Below, in pieces: positions 9,920 through 20,500 of a stretch of DNA of 64,000 nucleotides; the stretch's first letter is position 1; each line of letters opens with the position of its first letter. The notes beneath the pieces are model-generated. The model was not told the origin of the DNA. It ran no database searches and saw only the letters and a program-made list of their open reading frames with translations. Location: the NCBI GenBank assembly GCA_015055745.1, contig SVHS01000005.1:1-64000 (forward strand), given 5' to 3'. Made by a program: the position numbers and the translations under genes. The DNA is from Clostridiales bacterium (GTDB lineage Bacteria; Bacillota; Clostridia; Christensenellales; UBA1242).

Positions 9920-11032
9920 TTATTTTTCTTTTTTATGTGATATTTTCAAATTTTTTACTATTTTATAGATTTTTATGCGAATTTTTTTATTAAATTTAAT
10001 ATTTTTTAATAATTTTTTATTGTATTTATATTGTATCAATTTTATTATCATCAATATCACTAATGCTATGACATATACTCCGCTAATAATACCCGATATT
10101 ACATACAAATATTGTACTATAAATCCATAGCCGAAATTTGAAATAATAAGATTGAAAAGCACGACTATAATGGATGTAAATTTTGATTTTTTATCCCGTA
10201 TCAAAATCCTTTGCATATTGAAGCTACATATCATCAAAGTAGAAAACAATGCCAAAATCAAAGTAGCAAAATAGATATAATAAAACCATGGAGATACATT
10301 TTGACTGAGCTCAAACATCGGCATATCTGTACTAAATGATTGACTTGCAAAGACCAAAATATTTAACAATATGATAAAACATATGCTCAATATCACAGCA
10401 AGCTTACCTTTACTTTTTAGCTTTGTTTCAAACAGTACTGGTAATGCTGCAACAAAATTGTTTACTCCAAACAATAAGCCATAATACACCGCCATAAAAC
10501 CGTTTCGTGTAGTGATGGTCATATTGACATTTTGAGGAGTAATATTTTTGATAGAGTTTACGACTATGACAGTAATCATAACAGGTATGATGACATTTGC
10601 CACCATTTTGATCTTACCGATACCACCTATCAACAATACAAATGTCAATATGCTAAGTATGATAGATGGAATCTTGTATCCTACTCCAAAAAACGTATCA
10701 AATAGATAGTCAGCGCCAGCCAGCATTCCAGCAGATGTGATAGCAAAGTTTATTAGCATCACTATATTTGAGAGTTTGCATAGTTTACCAAACATGGCGG
10801 TATTAAATTCGTTGTAGCTATTTAACTCTAATTTATGACTCACATATTGTATAACAAAAAATAAATAAATATATAAAAGTGCGAAAGATACTAAACCAAT
10901 AAGTGATGCACCACCAAAATCAAAGAAAAAGACACAAATTTCTTTTCCTGAGGCAAAGCCCACACCGATAATAGCGCCTAAAATTAAAAAATAGTCCACT
11001 ATAGTGGACCACAATTTATTTCCACCTTTCAT
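9920..11032 (-). CDS. YkvI-family membrane protein
   Basis: FLILGAIIGVGFASGKEI and about 10 hydrophobic segments. Confidence 0.8.
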   Translation of the reverse strand: MKGGNKLWSTIVDYFLILGAIIGVGFASGKEICVFFFDFGGASLIGLVSFALLYIYLFFVIQYVSHKLELNSYNEFNTAMFGKLCKLSNIVMLINFAITSAGMLAGADYLFDTFFGVGYKIPSIILSILTFVLLIGGIGKIKMVANVIIPVMITVIVVNSIKNITPQNVNMTITTRNGFMAVYYGLLFGVNNFVAALPVLFETKLKSKGKLAVILSICFIILLNILVFASQSFSTDMPMFELSQNVSPWFYYIYFATLILALFSTLMICSFNMQRILIRDKKSKFTSIIVVLFNLIISNFGYGFIVQYLYVISGIISGVYVIALVILMIIKLIQYKYNKKLLKNIKFNKKIRIKIYKIVKNLKISHKKEK

Positions 11033-11063
11033 ATAAAAATATATGAAAGATGAGCTAAAAAGA

Positions 11064-11759
11064 TTACTTCATCATGATAATTCTACCACAATGCTCACAT
11101 GGCAACATTTTCTTTGTCTTCAATTTCTCTATAAAGTTTAGAGGAAGCTCTACCTTACAGCCACCACAGAATACATCTTCAAGATTTACATACACAGGGA
11201 AAATACCTTTTTCTTTCATCTCTTTATATTTTTCGTATTTTTCCTTATCTTCAACCTTTGGCTCTAATTCTTTGATTTTCTTTTCTACATCTGCTATCTT
11301 TGGAGCTACTTCATTTCGTTTTTGCTCAATCTTAGCTTTGATATTTGCAGAACGAAGCTTAGCTTCTGTGAGCTTATTTGATAGTTCAGCACTTTTTCTG
11401 ACTACTTCTTCTGCTTTTCTGACAAGCTCCTCTACTCGTCTATTTTCTTCGCTTAATTCACCCACTAGGCTATTTGAATCACTGATCAAAGAACCGATAT
11501 TTTCAAGATTAATATTGTCTACATTACGTTTCTTTAAAATCTCGCTATCGCCTCTATATTTTGATAGCTTATTTAATGCTTTATCATAATTTTTTACTAT
11601 CTCATTGGCTTGAGCCTCGAGCTGCTCAAATCTCGCACGACCTTCTTGCATGATCTTTCTATAATTTTTAAAATCAATGCTTGCAGGACACTTGTCTACT
11701 TCTCTATTTAGAGCTAAAATTTGTCTATCCAATTTTTGTATTTCTAGTATTGTCTTCAT
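11064..11759 (-). CDS. Coiled-coil protein with C4-type zinc ribbon
   Basis: Long coiled coil, C-terminal CGGCKVELPLNF...PCEHCGRII. Confidence 0.8.
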   Translation of the reverse strand: MKTILEIQKLDRQILALNREVDKCPASIDFKNYRKIMQEGRARFEQLEAQANEIVKNYDKALNKLSKYRGDSEILKKRNVDNINLENIGSLISDSNSLVGELSEENRRVEELVRKAEEVVRKSAELSNKLTEAKLRSANIKAKIEQKRNEVAPKIADVEKKIKELEPKVEDKEKYEKYKEMKEKGIFPVYVNLEDVFCGGCKVELPLNFIEKLKTKKMLPCEHCGRIIMMK

Positions 11760-12878
11760 TTATTTTCTCCCTTTACTGCTATCTTCATCTTCTTCTGACA
11801 AATCATCACGAAGTCTCTTGAGCTTTGACGGATGTCTAAGTTTCCTAAGAGCCTTTGCCTCAATCTGACGGATACGCTCACGTGTCACAGAAAACTCTCT
11901 ACCGACCTCTTCTAGTGTCCTAGGATGAGCATCGTCTAGACCATAACGCAAACGAATAACTTTTTGTTCTCTAGGGGTAAGTGTCTCCAATACGCTCATC
12001 AATTGCTCTTTTAGCATATTTTGCATAGCTATATCTTGTGGAGAAAGCGCATTTTCATCTGGAATAAGGTCTCCTATCTTGCTATCTTCTTCGTGTCCCA
12101 TCTTGCTCTCTAGTGAGATAGGGTCTTGAGATATCCTCTGTACCTCGATGACTTTGTCTACCGTAGTGCCGAGCTTTTCTGCTATCTCCTCTACTGTCGG
12201 GTCTCTACCTAGCTCTTGCAAAAGCTCCTTTGCAGCTTTGTTGTGCTTTAGGATAGTCTCTACCATATGCACTGGTACACGCATCAATCTAGCCTGATCT
12301 GATATAGCACGTGTGATACTCTGTCTGATCCACCAAGTACCATAAGTAGAAAATTTGAAGCCCTTGGTATAGTCAAATTTTTCTACTGCTTTCATTAGTC
12401 CTGTATTACCTTCTTGGATAAGATCCAAGAAAGTCATATTATATTTGTTTTGATAACGTTTTGCTATACTTACTACCAATCTAAGATTTGACTCGATTAG
12501 CTTATTTCTAGCATATTCACTCTTTTCCTCTACTAGCATACGACTGAGCTCACGCTCTTCGTCTGGAGACAAAAGCGGGATATTACCTATCTCCTTTAGA
12601 TACATCTTGACTGGATCATTTACATTGATCTGGCTAATGATATTTTCTAGCTCTTTATCATCTACTGGTATGTCACTCACAGTGTCATTGATAGTGATAC
12701 CATTTTCTATCAAAAATTTCTTAATTTCTTCGATCTCATTACCATCTATTTCGTCATATTTTTCTACTAGCTTTCTACATAAGTTATCATCGGAAATTGA
12801 TTTTTGATGATTATCCTTAAATTGTTGTAATAGCTTTTCCTCTATTTCTTGTACATCAACCATTCTTTTTCTCCTCAA
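11760..12878 (-). CDS. rpoD: RNA polymerase primary sigma factor
   Basis: [37 protein letters not shown]; region 4 [30 protein letters not shown]. Confidence 0.98.
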   Translation of the reverse strand: MRRKRMVDVQEIEEKLLQQFKDNHQKSISDDNLCRKLVEKYDEIDGNEIEEIKKFLIENGITINDTVSDIPVDDKELENIISQINVNDPVKMYLKEIGNIPLLSPDEERELSRMLVEEKSEYARNKLIESNLRLVVSIAKRYQNKYNMTFLDLIQEGNTGLMKAVEKFDYTKGFKFSTYGTWWIRQSITRAISDQARLMRVPVHMVETILKHNKAAKELLQELGRDPTVEEIAEKLGTTVDKVIEVQRISQDPISLESKMGHEEDSKIGDLIPDENALSPQDIAMQNMLKEQLMSVLETLTPREQKVIRLRYGLDDAHPRTLEEVGREFSVTRERIRQIEAKALRKLRHPSKLKRLRDDLSEEDEDSSKGRK

Positions 12879-13377
12879 ATTCTTCCTTTATCTTCACTCT
12901 TGTCCAATATATAACATAATCTTTAAAATCTATCTTTTTGGCTTCTTGATACTTATCTATCGCATCGAGTAGCCCAATGTTTGCCACTTGCACCAAGTCT
13001 TGAATATCTACATCTTTGTGCAAAGTGTAATAATTTAAACATAGATATAAAATATCCTTTAATTGTGAATTTATAATCAATTCTCGAGTTTTTTCGCTCT
13101 TGGTAGCCTTATAATCTAATAAAGCTTGTCTCAAAGCCTTATCATTTAACGTTTTGGCTTTTTTGATGTCTATGTAATAATCCAACACTTTCTCAAGCTC
13201 TGTCTCTACCACATCTTCTGTCTTGCTCGGCTCAAACATAGCCCTATAATACTGTCTAATATCAGCTCTCTTGTACCTACCATTTTGCGCTAGCTCGATA
13301 TACTCACCTTCGATATCTTCTACGCCTAGCGCTTGTAAATACTTGTAGAGCTCATCTGTCTTGTCTACCTGTATCAC
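12856..13377 (-). CDS. Sigma-70 region-2-like protein lacking regions 3/4
   Basis: C-terminal half [70 protein letters not shown] aligns by eye to sigma-70 2.1-2.4; overlaps dnaG and rpoD. Confidence 0.7.
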   Translation of the reverse strand: MIQVDKTDELYKYLQALGVEDIEGEYIELAQNGRYKRADIRQYYRAMFEPSKTEDVVETELEKVLDYYIDIKKAKTLNDKALRQALLDYKATKSEKTRELIINSQLKDILYLCLNYYTLHKDVDIQDLVQVANIGLLDAIDKYQEAKKIDFKDYVIYWTRVKIKEEFEEKKNG

Positions 13378-15146
13378 TTTTTCTCCTTATTTATCTTGTC
13401 TGTAATGTCTTTTAGTTTGTTTAGATAAAAATATTTTTCATCATCAGTCTCACTATTTAGCATCTGATTTTTGACCTTGTCTCTCTCACACTCTAGCTCA
13501 TAAATCTTGACACGCTGGATAGTGTCGTGCAAATAGCTCGAAAAAACCTCATCACCAGGGAAAACATAATTTATCACCCTGTCTATCAACGAATTGGCTT
13601 TTATTTCAAAATTATCAAACAATGTAGAGACGTTGTAATCTTTATTATCCTCTATCTTTTGTTTTAAAAACTCATATAACTTACTTAATTCATCATCGGA
13701 CACAAAAAGTCCTGATATTTCATCGAAATTTTTAATTTTTTTATACAACATAGAAGACAAAAGCATGATTTTACTCTCGCGGATAAAATTATCCCTAATA
13801 TCATCACTAGCAGGCATCTCTTGGGTAGGTCTCACTACAGAAACCTCTGTAGAATGAAGACTCTTCCTCAATGCATCTATCGGCACACGCACTAGCTTTT
13901 GTACTTCGCTAAGATATATCTCTTGCTCTGCTGGGAGAGAAAATTTTGAGATATAATTGAGCGCCTCTTGAATATATTTTGTCCTCTCATTGTTTGATGT
14001 CAAATCGTATTTCGTAGCACTATCTTTCAATACAAAATCTACACAATCTTGTCCTGAATAAAGCTCTTCTAAAAACGCTTCCTTGCCGTATTTTTTTATG
14101 TATTCGTCTGGATCTTTCGCTCTATTTAGTCGTACAACTTTGATATTTAGTCCGACTTGCTTTAATGTATCTATCGCTTTGTATGTCGCCATAGTACCTG
14201 CATTGTCTCCATCAAGGCACAAGATCACATTGTCTACCAGCTGTTTGATTTTCTTCGCATGAAGCGGTGTCAATGCAGTGCCCATACAACCGATAGTATT
14301 GGATATACCTATCTGATGACAGGCGATGACATCAATATGCCCTTCTACTATAATGATAGTGTCTAGCATATGCTCTTTTTTTAGATCTCTGACAAAGTTA
14401 TATGCAAATAGTATTTCACTCTTATTAAATACCACTGTCTGAGGTGTATTTTTATACTTGGCGTGGGTCGGATTGTCGTCTACTGATCTACCAGAATAAG
14501 CCACCACATCACCAAAACCATTCATGATAGGGAACAAAAGTCTACCACCATAAAAATCATATGATCCGTGCTCATTTTTGCCGACTACACCTGCCATAAC
14601 CATCTCATCATATGTAAAACCTAGATGGTGCAAATACTTGACCAAATCATCATAATTTAGTGATGCTCCGATCTGGAATTTATCTATCATCTCATCACTT
14701 ATCTGCCTAGATCTCAAGTACTTCGCCTGCAGAGAATCAGGATTCTTCAAAAGATTTTGATGATAAAACTCGGTAGTATGTCGTAAAATCTGATACACTC
14801 TATCTCGCTCATGCTTTCTCTTCTGCATTTCTTCGCTGTCTGCATGGCTAGGCATCTGCATACCACAGTTTTTACACAAGATCTCAACCGCGGTCATGAA
14901 ATCCACATTTTCCATTTTCATAATAAAATTGATGACATTACCGCTCTCTCCACAGCCAAAACACTTAAAAAACTGACCATCTTGCTTGATAGAAAAAGAT
15001 GGTGTCTTTTCATTATGAAATGGACAGCATGCCCAAAAATTGCCACCGCGACGATTTAGAGTAAGATATTTGCTTGCGACATCTACGATATCGTTTTTAG
15101 CTCTCAATTCCTCCAAAAAATCCGGTGTCAGACTTACATTTGCCAT
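13374..15146 (-). CDS. dnaG: DNA primase
   Basis: Zinc finger CPFHNEKTPSF...CFGCGESGN; TOPRIM IVEGHIDVIA, LDGDNAG. Confidence 0.97.
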   Translation of the reverse strand: MANVSLTPDFLEELRAKNDIVDVASKYLTLNRRGGNFWACCPFHNEKTPSFSIKQDGQFFKCFGCGESGNVINFIMKMENVDFMTAVEILCKNCGMQMPSHADSEEMQKRKHERDRVYQILRHTTEFYHQNLLKNPDSLQAKYLRSRQISDEMIDKFQIGASLNYDDLVKYLHHLGFTYDEMVMAGVVGKNEHGSYDFYGGRLLFPIMNGFGDVVAYSGRSVDDNPTHAKYKNTPQTVVFNKSEILFAYNFVRDLKKEHMLDTIIIVEGHIDVIACHQIGISNTIGCMGTALTPLHAKKIKQLVDNVILCLDGDNAGTMATYKAIDTLKQVGLNIKVVRLNRAKDPDEYIKKYGKEAFLEELYSGQDCVDFVLKDSATKYDLTSNNERTKYIQEALNYISKFSLPAEQEIYLSEVQKLVRVPIDALRKSLHSTEVSVVRPTQEMPASDDIRDNFIRESKIMLLSSMLYKKIKNFDEISGLFVSDDELSKLYEFLKQKIEDNKDYNVSTLFDNFEIKANSLIDRVINYVFPGDEVFSSYLHDTIQRVKIYELECERDKVKNQMLNSETDDEKYFYLNKLKDITDKINKEKK

Positions 15147-15297
15147 TTAATCTCCGATGTTTAGCTAAGTACAACAAAAAAATAGGATATCCTTTAAAAA
15201 ATACTATAATTTAAGTATCTTAAAACCCCTCTTCATAACTTAATACACCAAAATTTGAAATTCTCCTGAAAATTTTTAAAAATTTTACGACGAAAAA

Positions 15298-15325
15298 ACG
15301 CTAGACAAATCTAGCGTCTTTTCTA
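15298..15325 (-). terminator. Terminator downstream of ppdK
   Basis: CGCTAGA...TCTAGCG hairpin; T-run on the minus strand. Confidence 0.7.
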
Positions 15326-15373
15326 TAAACCAAGCTAAGCGACTACTTGTGTGCTTTGTTTATCATTAGTAAT

Positions 15374-15415
15374 TTATTTTCTCTTGTTCTTGATATTTGC
15401 CTGAGCTGCAGCGCG
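15374..15415 (-). pseudogene. Relic of a second ppdK 3' end
   Basis: Minus strand encodes R-AAAQANIKNKR-K-stop; AAAQANIKNKR is identical to the PPDK C-terminus (RLAAAQANIKNKR) but uses different synonymous codons. Confidence 0.75.
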
Positions 15416-15535
15416 TCACAAATCTCATCTCTGCTAGTTTGCTCTTCGCAAACACGCGCTTTTATTCGTTTGTTCCTTTTCCCTACAAAACATCTGTTTT
15501 GTGGGAACCCTGTACGTTTATCCTTGCTCTACAAA

Positions 15536-18175
15536 CTATCTTTTATTTTTAATATTAGCTTGAGCTGCGGCTAAACGTGCGATTGGAACACGGAATGGTG
15601 AGCAAGACACATAATCAAGGCCGATCTTGTGACAGAACTCGATACTTGAAGGATCTCCGCCGTGCTCACCACAGATACCTGCGTGCAAGCTAGGACGAGC
15701 ACCCTTACCAAGGCTCACAGCCATCTCCATCAACTTACCTACACCTGTAGTGTCTAGACGAGCGAATGGATCTGACTCATAAATCTTATTTGCATAATAT
15801 GAAGGCAAGAACTTACCAGCATCATCACGGCTAAAGCCGAATGTCATCTGAGTAAGATCATTTGTACCAAAGCAGAAGAACTCAGCTTCGCTAGCGATAG
15901 CGTCAGCAGTAAGCGCTGCTCTAGGTATCTCGATCATAGTACCTACTTCATACTTCAAGCTTGAATTAGCCTCAGCGATAACTGCATCAGCAGTCTCTAC
16001 GACCAATTTCTTAACGAACTTTAATTCTTTGATTTCACCTACTAGCGGAATCATAATCTCTGGCTTTACATTCCACTCTGGGTGTCTCTTCTGCACATTG
16101 ATAGCTGCTTTGATGACAGCTTTTGTCTGCATTACAGCAATCTCTGGATATGTCACAGTCAAACGACATCCACGGTGACCCATCATAGGGTTAAACTCAT
16201 GAAGATCATTGATGATTTGCTTAATCTGAGCTACAGTCTTGTTTTGATTCTTAGCTAGAGTAGCTATATCTTCTTCGTTTGTAGGAACAAACTCATGTAG
16301 AGGTGGATCCAAGAAACGAATACATACTGGCTGACCTTTCAAAGCCTCCATCAAACCTTCAAAATCTTTTTGTTGCATTGGCTCAATTTTATTTAGAGCT
16401 ACTATTCTTTCTTCTTCTGTGTCTGAGCAGATCATCTCGCGGAATGCCCCGATCCTATCAGCATCAAAGAACATATGCTCTGTACGACATAGACCGATAC
16501 CTTGAGCTCCTAGCTCTACTGCTCTCTCTGCATCTGCTGGAGTGTCAGCATTTGTCCTTACGCCTAAAGCTTTGTATTTATCAGCAAGACGCATGATCCT
16601 ACCAAAATAACCACTATTTGGATCAGCCGGTACAGTCTTGATCATAGTGTCATAGATATTACCTGTAGAACCATCTAGAGAAATGCCATCTCCCTCACGA
16701 TAAACTTTACCAGCAAGAGTAAAGCACTTATTCTCTTCGTCCATCTTAATATCGCCACAGCCTGATACACAGCAAGTACCCATACCACGAGCTACTACTG
16801 CTGCATGAGATGTCTGACCACCACGTACAGTCAAGATACCTTGAGCATATTTCATACCCTCGATATCCTCTGGGCTAGTCTCTAGACGCACAAGGATAAC
16901 CTTCTCGCCTTTCTTACCATGCTCTACAGCATCTTCTGCTGTAAATACGATAGTGCCAGCAGCTGCACCTGGAGATGCTGCGATACCTTTACCTACCACA
17001 TTATTTTTATCTGCGTTTTTCAATGCTTCTGCATCAAATGTAGGGTGCAATAACATATCTAAAGTCTTAGCGTCAATCTGCATCAATGCTTCTTCCTCTG
17101 ATATCATACCCTCATCAATCAAATCACAAGCGATTCTGATAGCTGCAGCTGCAGTTCTCTTACCATTACGAGTCTGTAGCATATAAAGTTTTTTATCCTC
17201 GATAGTAAACTCCATATCCTGCATATCTCTATAATGATTTTCTAGAGTCTTACAAATGTCTTGGAACTGAGCATAACACTCAGGCATTACTTCTGCCATC
17301 TTCTCGATAGGCATAGGTGTACGCACACCTGCTACTACGTCTTCGCCCTGAGCGTTCATCAAGAACTCTCCCATCAAGCCCTTTTCACCAGTAGCTGGAT
17401 TACGAGTAAATGCCACACCTGTACCAGATGTCTCACCCATATTACCGAATGCCATCATCTGCACGTTGACCGCTGTACCCCAAGAATATGGAATATCGTG
17501 GTCCATACGATAGATATTTGCTCTAGGATTATCCCAAGAACGGAACACTGCCTTTACAGCTTCGAATAATTGCTCTTTTGGATCACTAGGGAAATCTTTA
17601 CCTAATTGATTCTTATACTCAGCCTTGAATTGATTTGCCAATTCTTTAAGATCATCAGCAGTCAAATCAACGTCGTATACAATACCTTTTTTCTCTTTCA
17701 TTTGGTCGATAAGCTTTTCAAAATATTTCTTACCCACTTCCATTACTACATCTGAGAACATCTGGATAAATCTTCTATAACAGTCCCATGCCCAACGTGG
17801 ATTACCACTCTTGTTTGACAATGTCTCTACTACTTCGTCATTTAGACCAAGGTTTAGGATAGTATCCATCATACCTGGCATACTAGCTCTAGCACCAGAA
17901 CGAACTGATACCAACAAAGGATTTTCTTTATCACCAAACTTTTTGCCAGTGATATTTTCCATCTTTGTGATGTTTTCCATGATTTCGGCTCTTATGTGCT
18001 CATTGATCTGTCTGCCGTCTTCATAGTACTGAGTACATGCCTCAGTAGAAATAGTGAAGCCTTGTGGCACTGGAAGACCTATCTTAGTCATCTCAGCAAG
18101 GTTTGCACCCTTACCACCAAGAAGCTCTCTCATGCTAGCATTACCTTCACTAAATAAGTAAACGTACTTCTTCAT
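15536..18175 (-). CDS. ppdK: Pyruvate, phosphate dikinase
   Basis: GGKGANLAEM, GGQTSHAAVVARGMG phospho-His, LCRTEHMFF, GICGEHGGDP. Confidence 0.98.
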   Translation of the reverse strand: MKKYVYLFSEGNASMRELLGGKGANLAEMTKIGLPVPQGFTISTEACTQYYEDGRQINEHIRAEIMENITKMENITGKKFGDKENPLLVSVRSGARASMPGMMDTILNLGLNDEVVETLSNKSGNPRWAWDCYRRFIQMFSDVVMEVGKKYFEKLIDQMKEKKGIVYDVDLTADDLKELANQFKAEYKNQLGKDFPSDPKEQLFEAVKAVFRSWDNPRANIYRMDHDIPYSWGTAVNVQMMAFGNMGETSGTGVAFTRNPATGEKGLMGEFLMNAQGEDVVAGVRTPMPIEKMAEVMPECYAQFQDICKTLENHYRDMQDMEFTIEDKKLYMLQTRNGKRTAAAAIRIACDLIDEGMISEEEALMQIDAKTLDMLLHPTFDAEALKNADKNNVVGKGIAASPGAAAGTIVFTAEDAVEHGKKGEKVILVRLETSPEDIEGMKYAQGILTVRGGQTSHAAVVARGMGTCCVSGCGDIKMDEENKCFTLAGKVYREGDGISLDGSTGNIYDTMIKTVPADPNSGYFGRIMRLADKYKALGVRTNADTPADAERAVELGAQGIGLCRTEHMFFDADRIGAFREMICSDTEEERIVALNKIEPMQQKDFEGLMEALKGQPVCIRFLDPPLHEFVPTNEEDIATLAKNQNKTVAQIKQIINDLHEFNPMMGHRGCRLTVTYPEIAVMQTKAVIKAAINVQKRHPEWNVKPEIMIPLVGEIKELKFVKKLVVETADAVIAEANSSLKYEVGTMIEIPRAALTADAIASEAEFFCFGTNDLTQMTFGFSRDDAGKFLPSYYANKIYESDPFARLDTTGVGKLMEMAVSLGKGARPSLHAGICGEHGGDPSSIEFCHKIGLDYVSCSPFRVPIARLAAAQANIKNKR

Positions 18176-18224
18176 ATTTTCTCCCTTTAATTTTAGACTA
18201 TTTTAGTCTACATAAATATTAAAA

Positions 18225-18255
18225 AAAAATCAACTAAATTGCGTTGATTTTTCAT
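18225..18255 (-). terminator. Terminator downstream of recO
   Basis: AAATCAAC/GTTGATTT stem; T-run on the minus strand. Confidence 0.65.
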
Positions 18256-18270
18256 TTTTCTAAATCTTTT

Positions 18271-18942
18271 TCAGATAAACTCAAAAGCTTTGATATCTTC
18301 TCCTAAGCGAATATATATGATATTGTGAAGCATACGAAGGATTTGCTTATAAATAGTAGTATTTTCTTCACTTTGTTCGCCTGTGGCTATACTTCTCAAT
18401 ATACGATAGACTTTTTTGTCCAACGGAGTGCTATTTGCGTCTTTTGTGATTTTGATATCTCCGGTAAATGTATCTAGATATACATAATCCGCATCGACCA
18501 GCTCGAGCCCCACACCAGAAAAAGACAAAAACTGAAGTATGTAGTCAATGGTAGAGATATATTCATCTGATGTCTCGATATTTTTTAGAGCAGATATCGT
18601 GAGTAGAAATAAGTCTTCTTCTCTCTTCTCTGCGGGCAGAATTGACTTTAGCATATCTAGCACGATATATCCACACATTGTCTTGTGGTAGTCAGTGAAA
18701 ATGCCATAATAATTGTCAATGATATTTGCATTAGCAATCGTTTTATTATTAGATGTTCCTACCATAGTAAAATCCGCAAAAGTAAATGGCTGAGCGATAG
18801 CTTTCATTTTAGCACTATCTCTTCTCACACCTCTAAATTTTGCTGTAATAATACCTTGCTCGTATGTAAAAATGGAGGCGAGTTTATCCGCCTCTTTATA
18901 ATCAATTAATTTAATTACTAATCCTTTTACTTTTGTATCCAT
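18271..18942 (-). CDS. recO: DNA repair protein RecO
   Basis: N-terminal KGLVIKLIDYKEADKLASIFT, FRGVRR; located downstream of era. Confidence 0.85.
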   Translation of the reverse strand: MDTKVKGLVIKLIDYKEADKLASIFTYEQGIITAKFRGVRRDSAKMKAIAQPFTFADFTMVGTSNNKTIANANIIDNYYGIFTDYHKTMCGYIVLDMLKSILPAEKREEDLFLLTISALKNIETSDEYISTIDYILQFLSFSGVGLELVDADYVYLDTFTGDIKITKDANSTPLDKKVYRILRSIATGEQSEENTTIYKQILRMLHNIIYIRLGEDIKAFEFI

Positions 18943-18946
18943 TATT

Positions 18947-19093
18947 CTATAAAGTATATTCGTTAGCGTTCTCTTCTATAAATAAAGGCTCTTTTGACTT
19001 TTCCATATTTTTGTACATCATGAAAAACTCTATCCTACCTGTAAGGTTGAATAACTGTCTATAACTTTTGATCAAAACTTGATAATCTTTCAT
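18947..19093 (-). CDS. YqzL-like small protein (48 aa)
   Basis: MKDYQVLIKSYRQLFNLTGRIEFFMMYKNMEKSKEPLFIEENANEYTL; sits between era and recO as yqzL does in Bacillus; absent from the ORF track. Confidence 0.65.
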   Translation of the reverse strand: MKDYQVLIKSYRQLFNLTGRIEFFMMYKNMEKSKEPLFIEENANEYTL

Positions 19094-19135
19094 AATGCAC
19101 CACCTTTTAATTTATTTTATGTCTATGTGTGTAAA

Positions 19136-20500
19136 TTATTCACTCACATTGAGACCAAATTCAGCTATAGCCTTGCTATCATTTCTCCAGTTTGCCTTTA
19201 CTTTGACATAAATCTCTAGATTTATCTGCTCGCCTACGATTTTTTCTATAGACTTCCTAGCCAGAGTAGAGATTTTTTTGATCATCTCTCCGCCCTTACC
19301 TAAAATGATAGCTTTGTGAGAGTCTTTTTCGCAATACATATCTGCACTGATTTGGATAGGAGTAGCGTCTTCTAGATACTGAGTCACTACCACCTGTACT
19401 CCGTGAGGAATCTCATCATCAAGGCATAGCAAAGCTTTTTCTCGCACCATCTCCGCCACCATATGTCGTAGATTTTTGTCTGTATACTCCTCTATTGGAT
19501 AATATCTCATCTCAAAATCATATGTCGGCAAATATTTCTTTATCATATCGAGCAACACATCTGTATTTTTACCCTTCATAGCTGAGATAGGTAATATCTC
19601 GTCTACTTTGGCTACAGTATTTAGCTCTGATAGCTGAGGATAAAGCTTTTCGTACTTCGTCTCATCTATTTTATTTATCAAAAGTATCTTTTTTGCATTT
19701 TGGTTGACTTTATTTATAAGTTTTTCGTACTGAGGCACTAGTGGCTTATTCGCTACGATCAACATAAGGATAATCTCAGTGTCTTCTTGAGCATTTGCTA
19801 TATGCTTATCCATCTCATCGTCGATCTTGGTAGCTCGCTTGTGATAGCCCGGAGTGTCTACAAACACTATCTGACAATCGTCATCATTGTATATACCTTG
19901 TATATTTTCTCTAGTGGTCTGAGACTTCGGACTGACGATAGCGACATGCTCACCTACTAGCTGATTGATAATCGTACTCTTGCCAGCATTGGTCTCTCCC
20001 AAGATAGTGACAAAGCCACTCTTAAACATCTGTCTAGATATGCCGACCTTGCCCATAATCTCTTCTTGCTTTTGTGTCATAAGCTCTTCATCTATCTTTT
20101 CCATATGGTCATAGCCCAATATATGCAATAGTCCATGGCAAAGCAAGAAACAAACTTCTCGCCTTAAGCTATGTCCATACTCTTCTGCCTGCTCCCTCGC
20201 TCTATCTAAGCAAATGTATATATCTCCGATAGTAAGGGTCTTGTCTACATTATCAATGTATTCTTTATAATCACTGAGTCTTAGCTTTTTCCCTACTCTT
20301 AGGTCGATATAAGGATAAGTCAACACATCTGTCACTTTGTCTATATCCCTAGTAGATTTATTGAGAGCACGTATCTCTTCGGAAGATACAAAGCTGAGTA
20401 ATACTTTGGCTCGCTTTGGCAGCGAAAAAGTCTGCTCGACAGTATCATATACTCTAGTCAAGTCAGCGATGTAATCACACTCTCCAAAAATCTCAATCAT
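19136..20500 (-). CDS. era: YbeY endoribonuclease - Era GTPase fusion
   Basis: N-terminal YbeY (HGLLHILGYDH) fused in frame to Era (GETNAGKSTIINQL, DTPGYH, NKID, C-terminal KH domain). Confidence 0.93.
   Translation of the reverse strand: MIEIFGECDYIADLTRVYDTVEQTFSLPKRAKVLLSFVSSEEIRALNKSTRDIDKVTDVLTYPYIDLRVGKKLRLSDYKEYIDNVDKTLTIGDIYICLDRAREQAEEYGHSLRREVCFLLCHGLLHILGYDHMEKIDEELMTQKQEEIMGKVGISRQMFKSGFVTILGETNAGKSTIINQLVGEHVAIVSPKSQTTRENIQGIYNDDDCQIVFVDTPGYHKRATKIDDEMDKHIANAQEDTEIILMLIVANKPLVPQYEKLINKVNQNAKKILLINKIDETKYEKLYPQLSELNTVAKVDEILPISAMKGKNTDVLLDMIKKYLPTYDFEMRYYPIEEYTDKNLRHMVAEMVREKALLCLDDEIPHGVQVVVTQYLEDATPIQISADMYCEKDSHKAIILGKGGEMIKKISTLARKSIEKIVGEQINLEIYVKVKANWRNDSKAIAEFGLNVSE

Noticed and set aside
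15347-15574. 75-aa plus-strand ORF downstream of ppdK
   Set aside because: Antisense to the ppdK tail and relic; composition typical of a chance ORF.
16303-17569. Plus-strand ORFs within ppdK (97, 77, 102 aa)
   Set aside because: Antisense shadow ORFs in a highly conserved gene.
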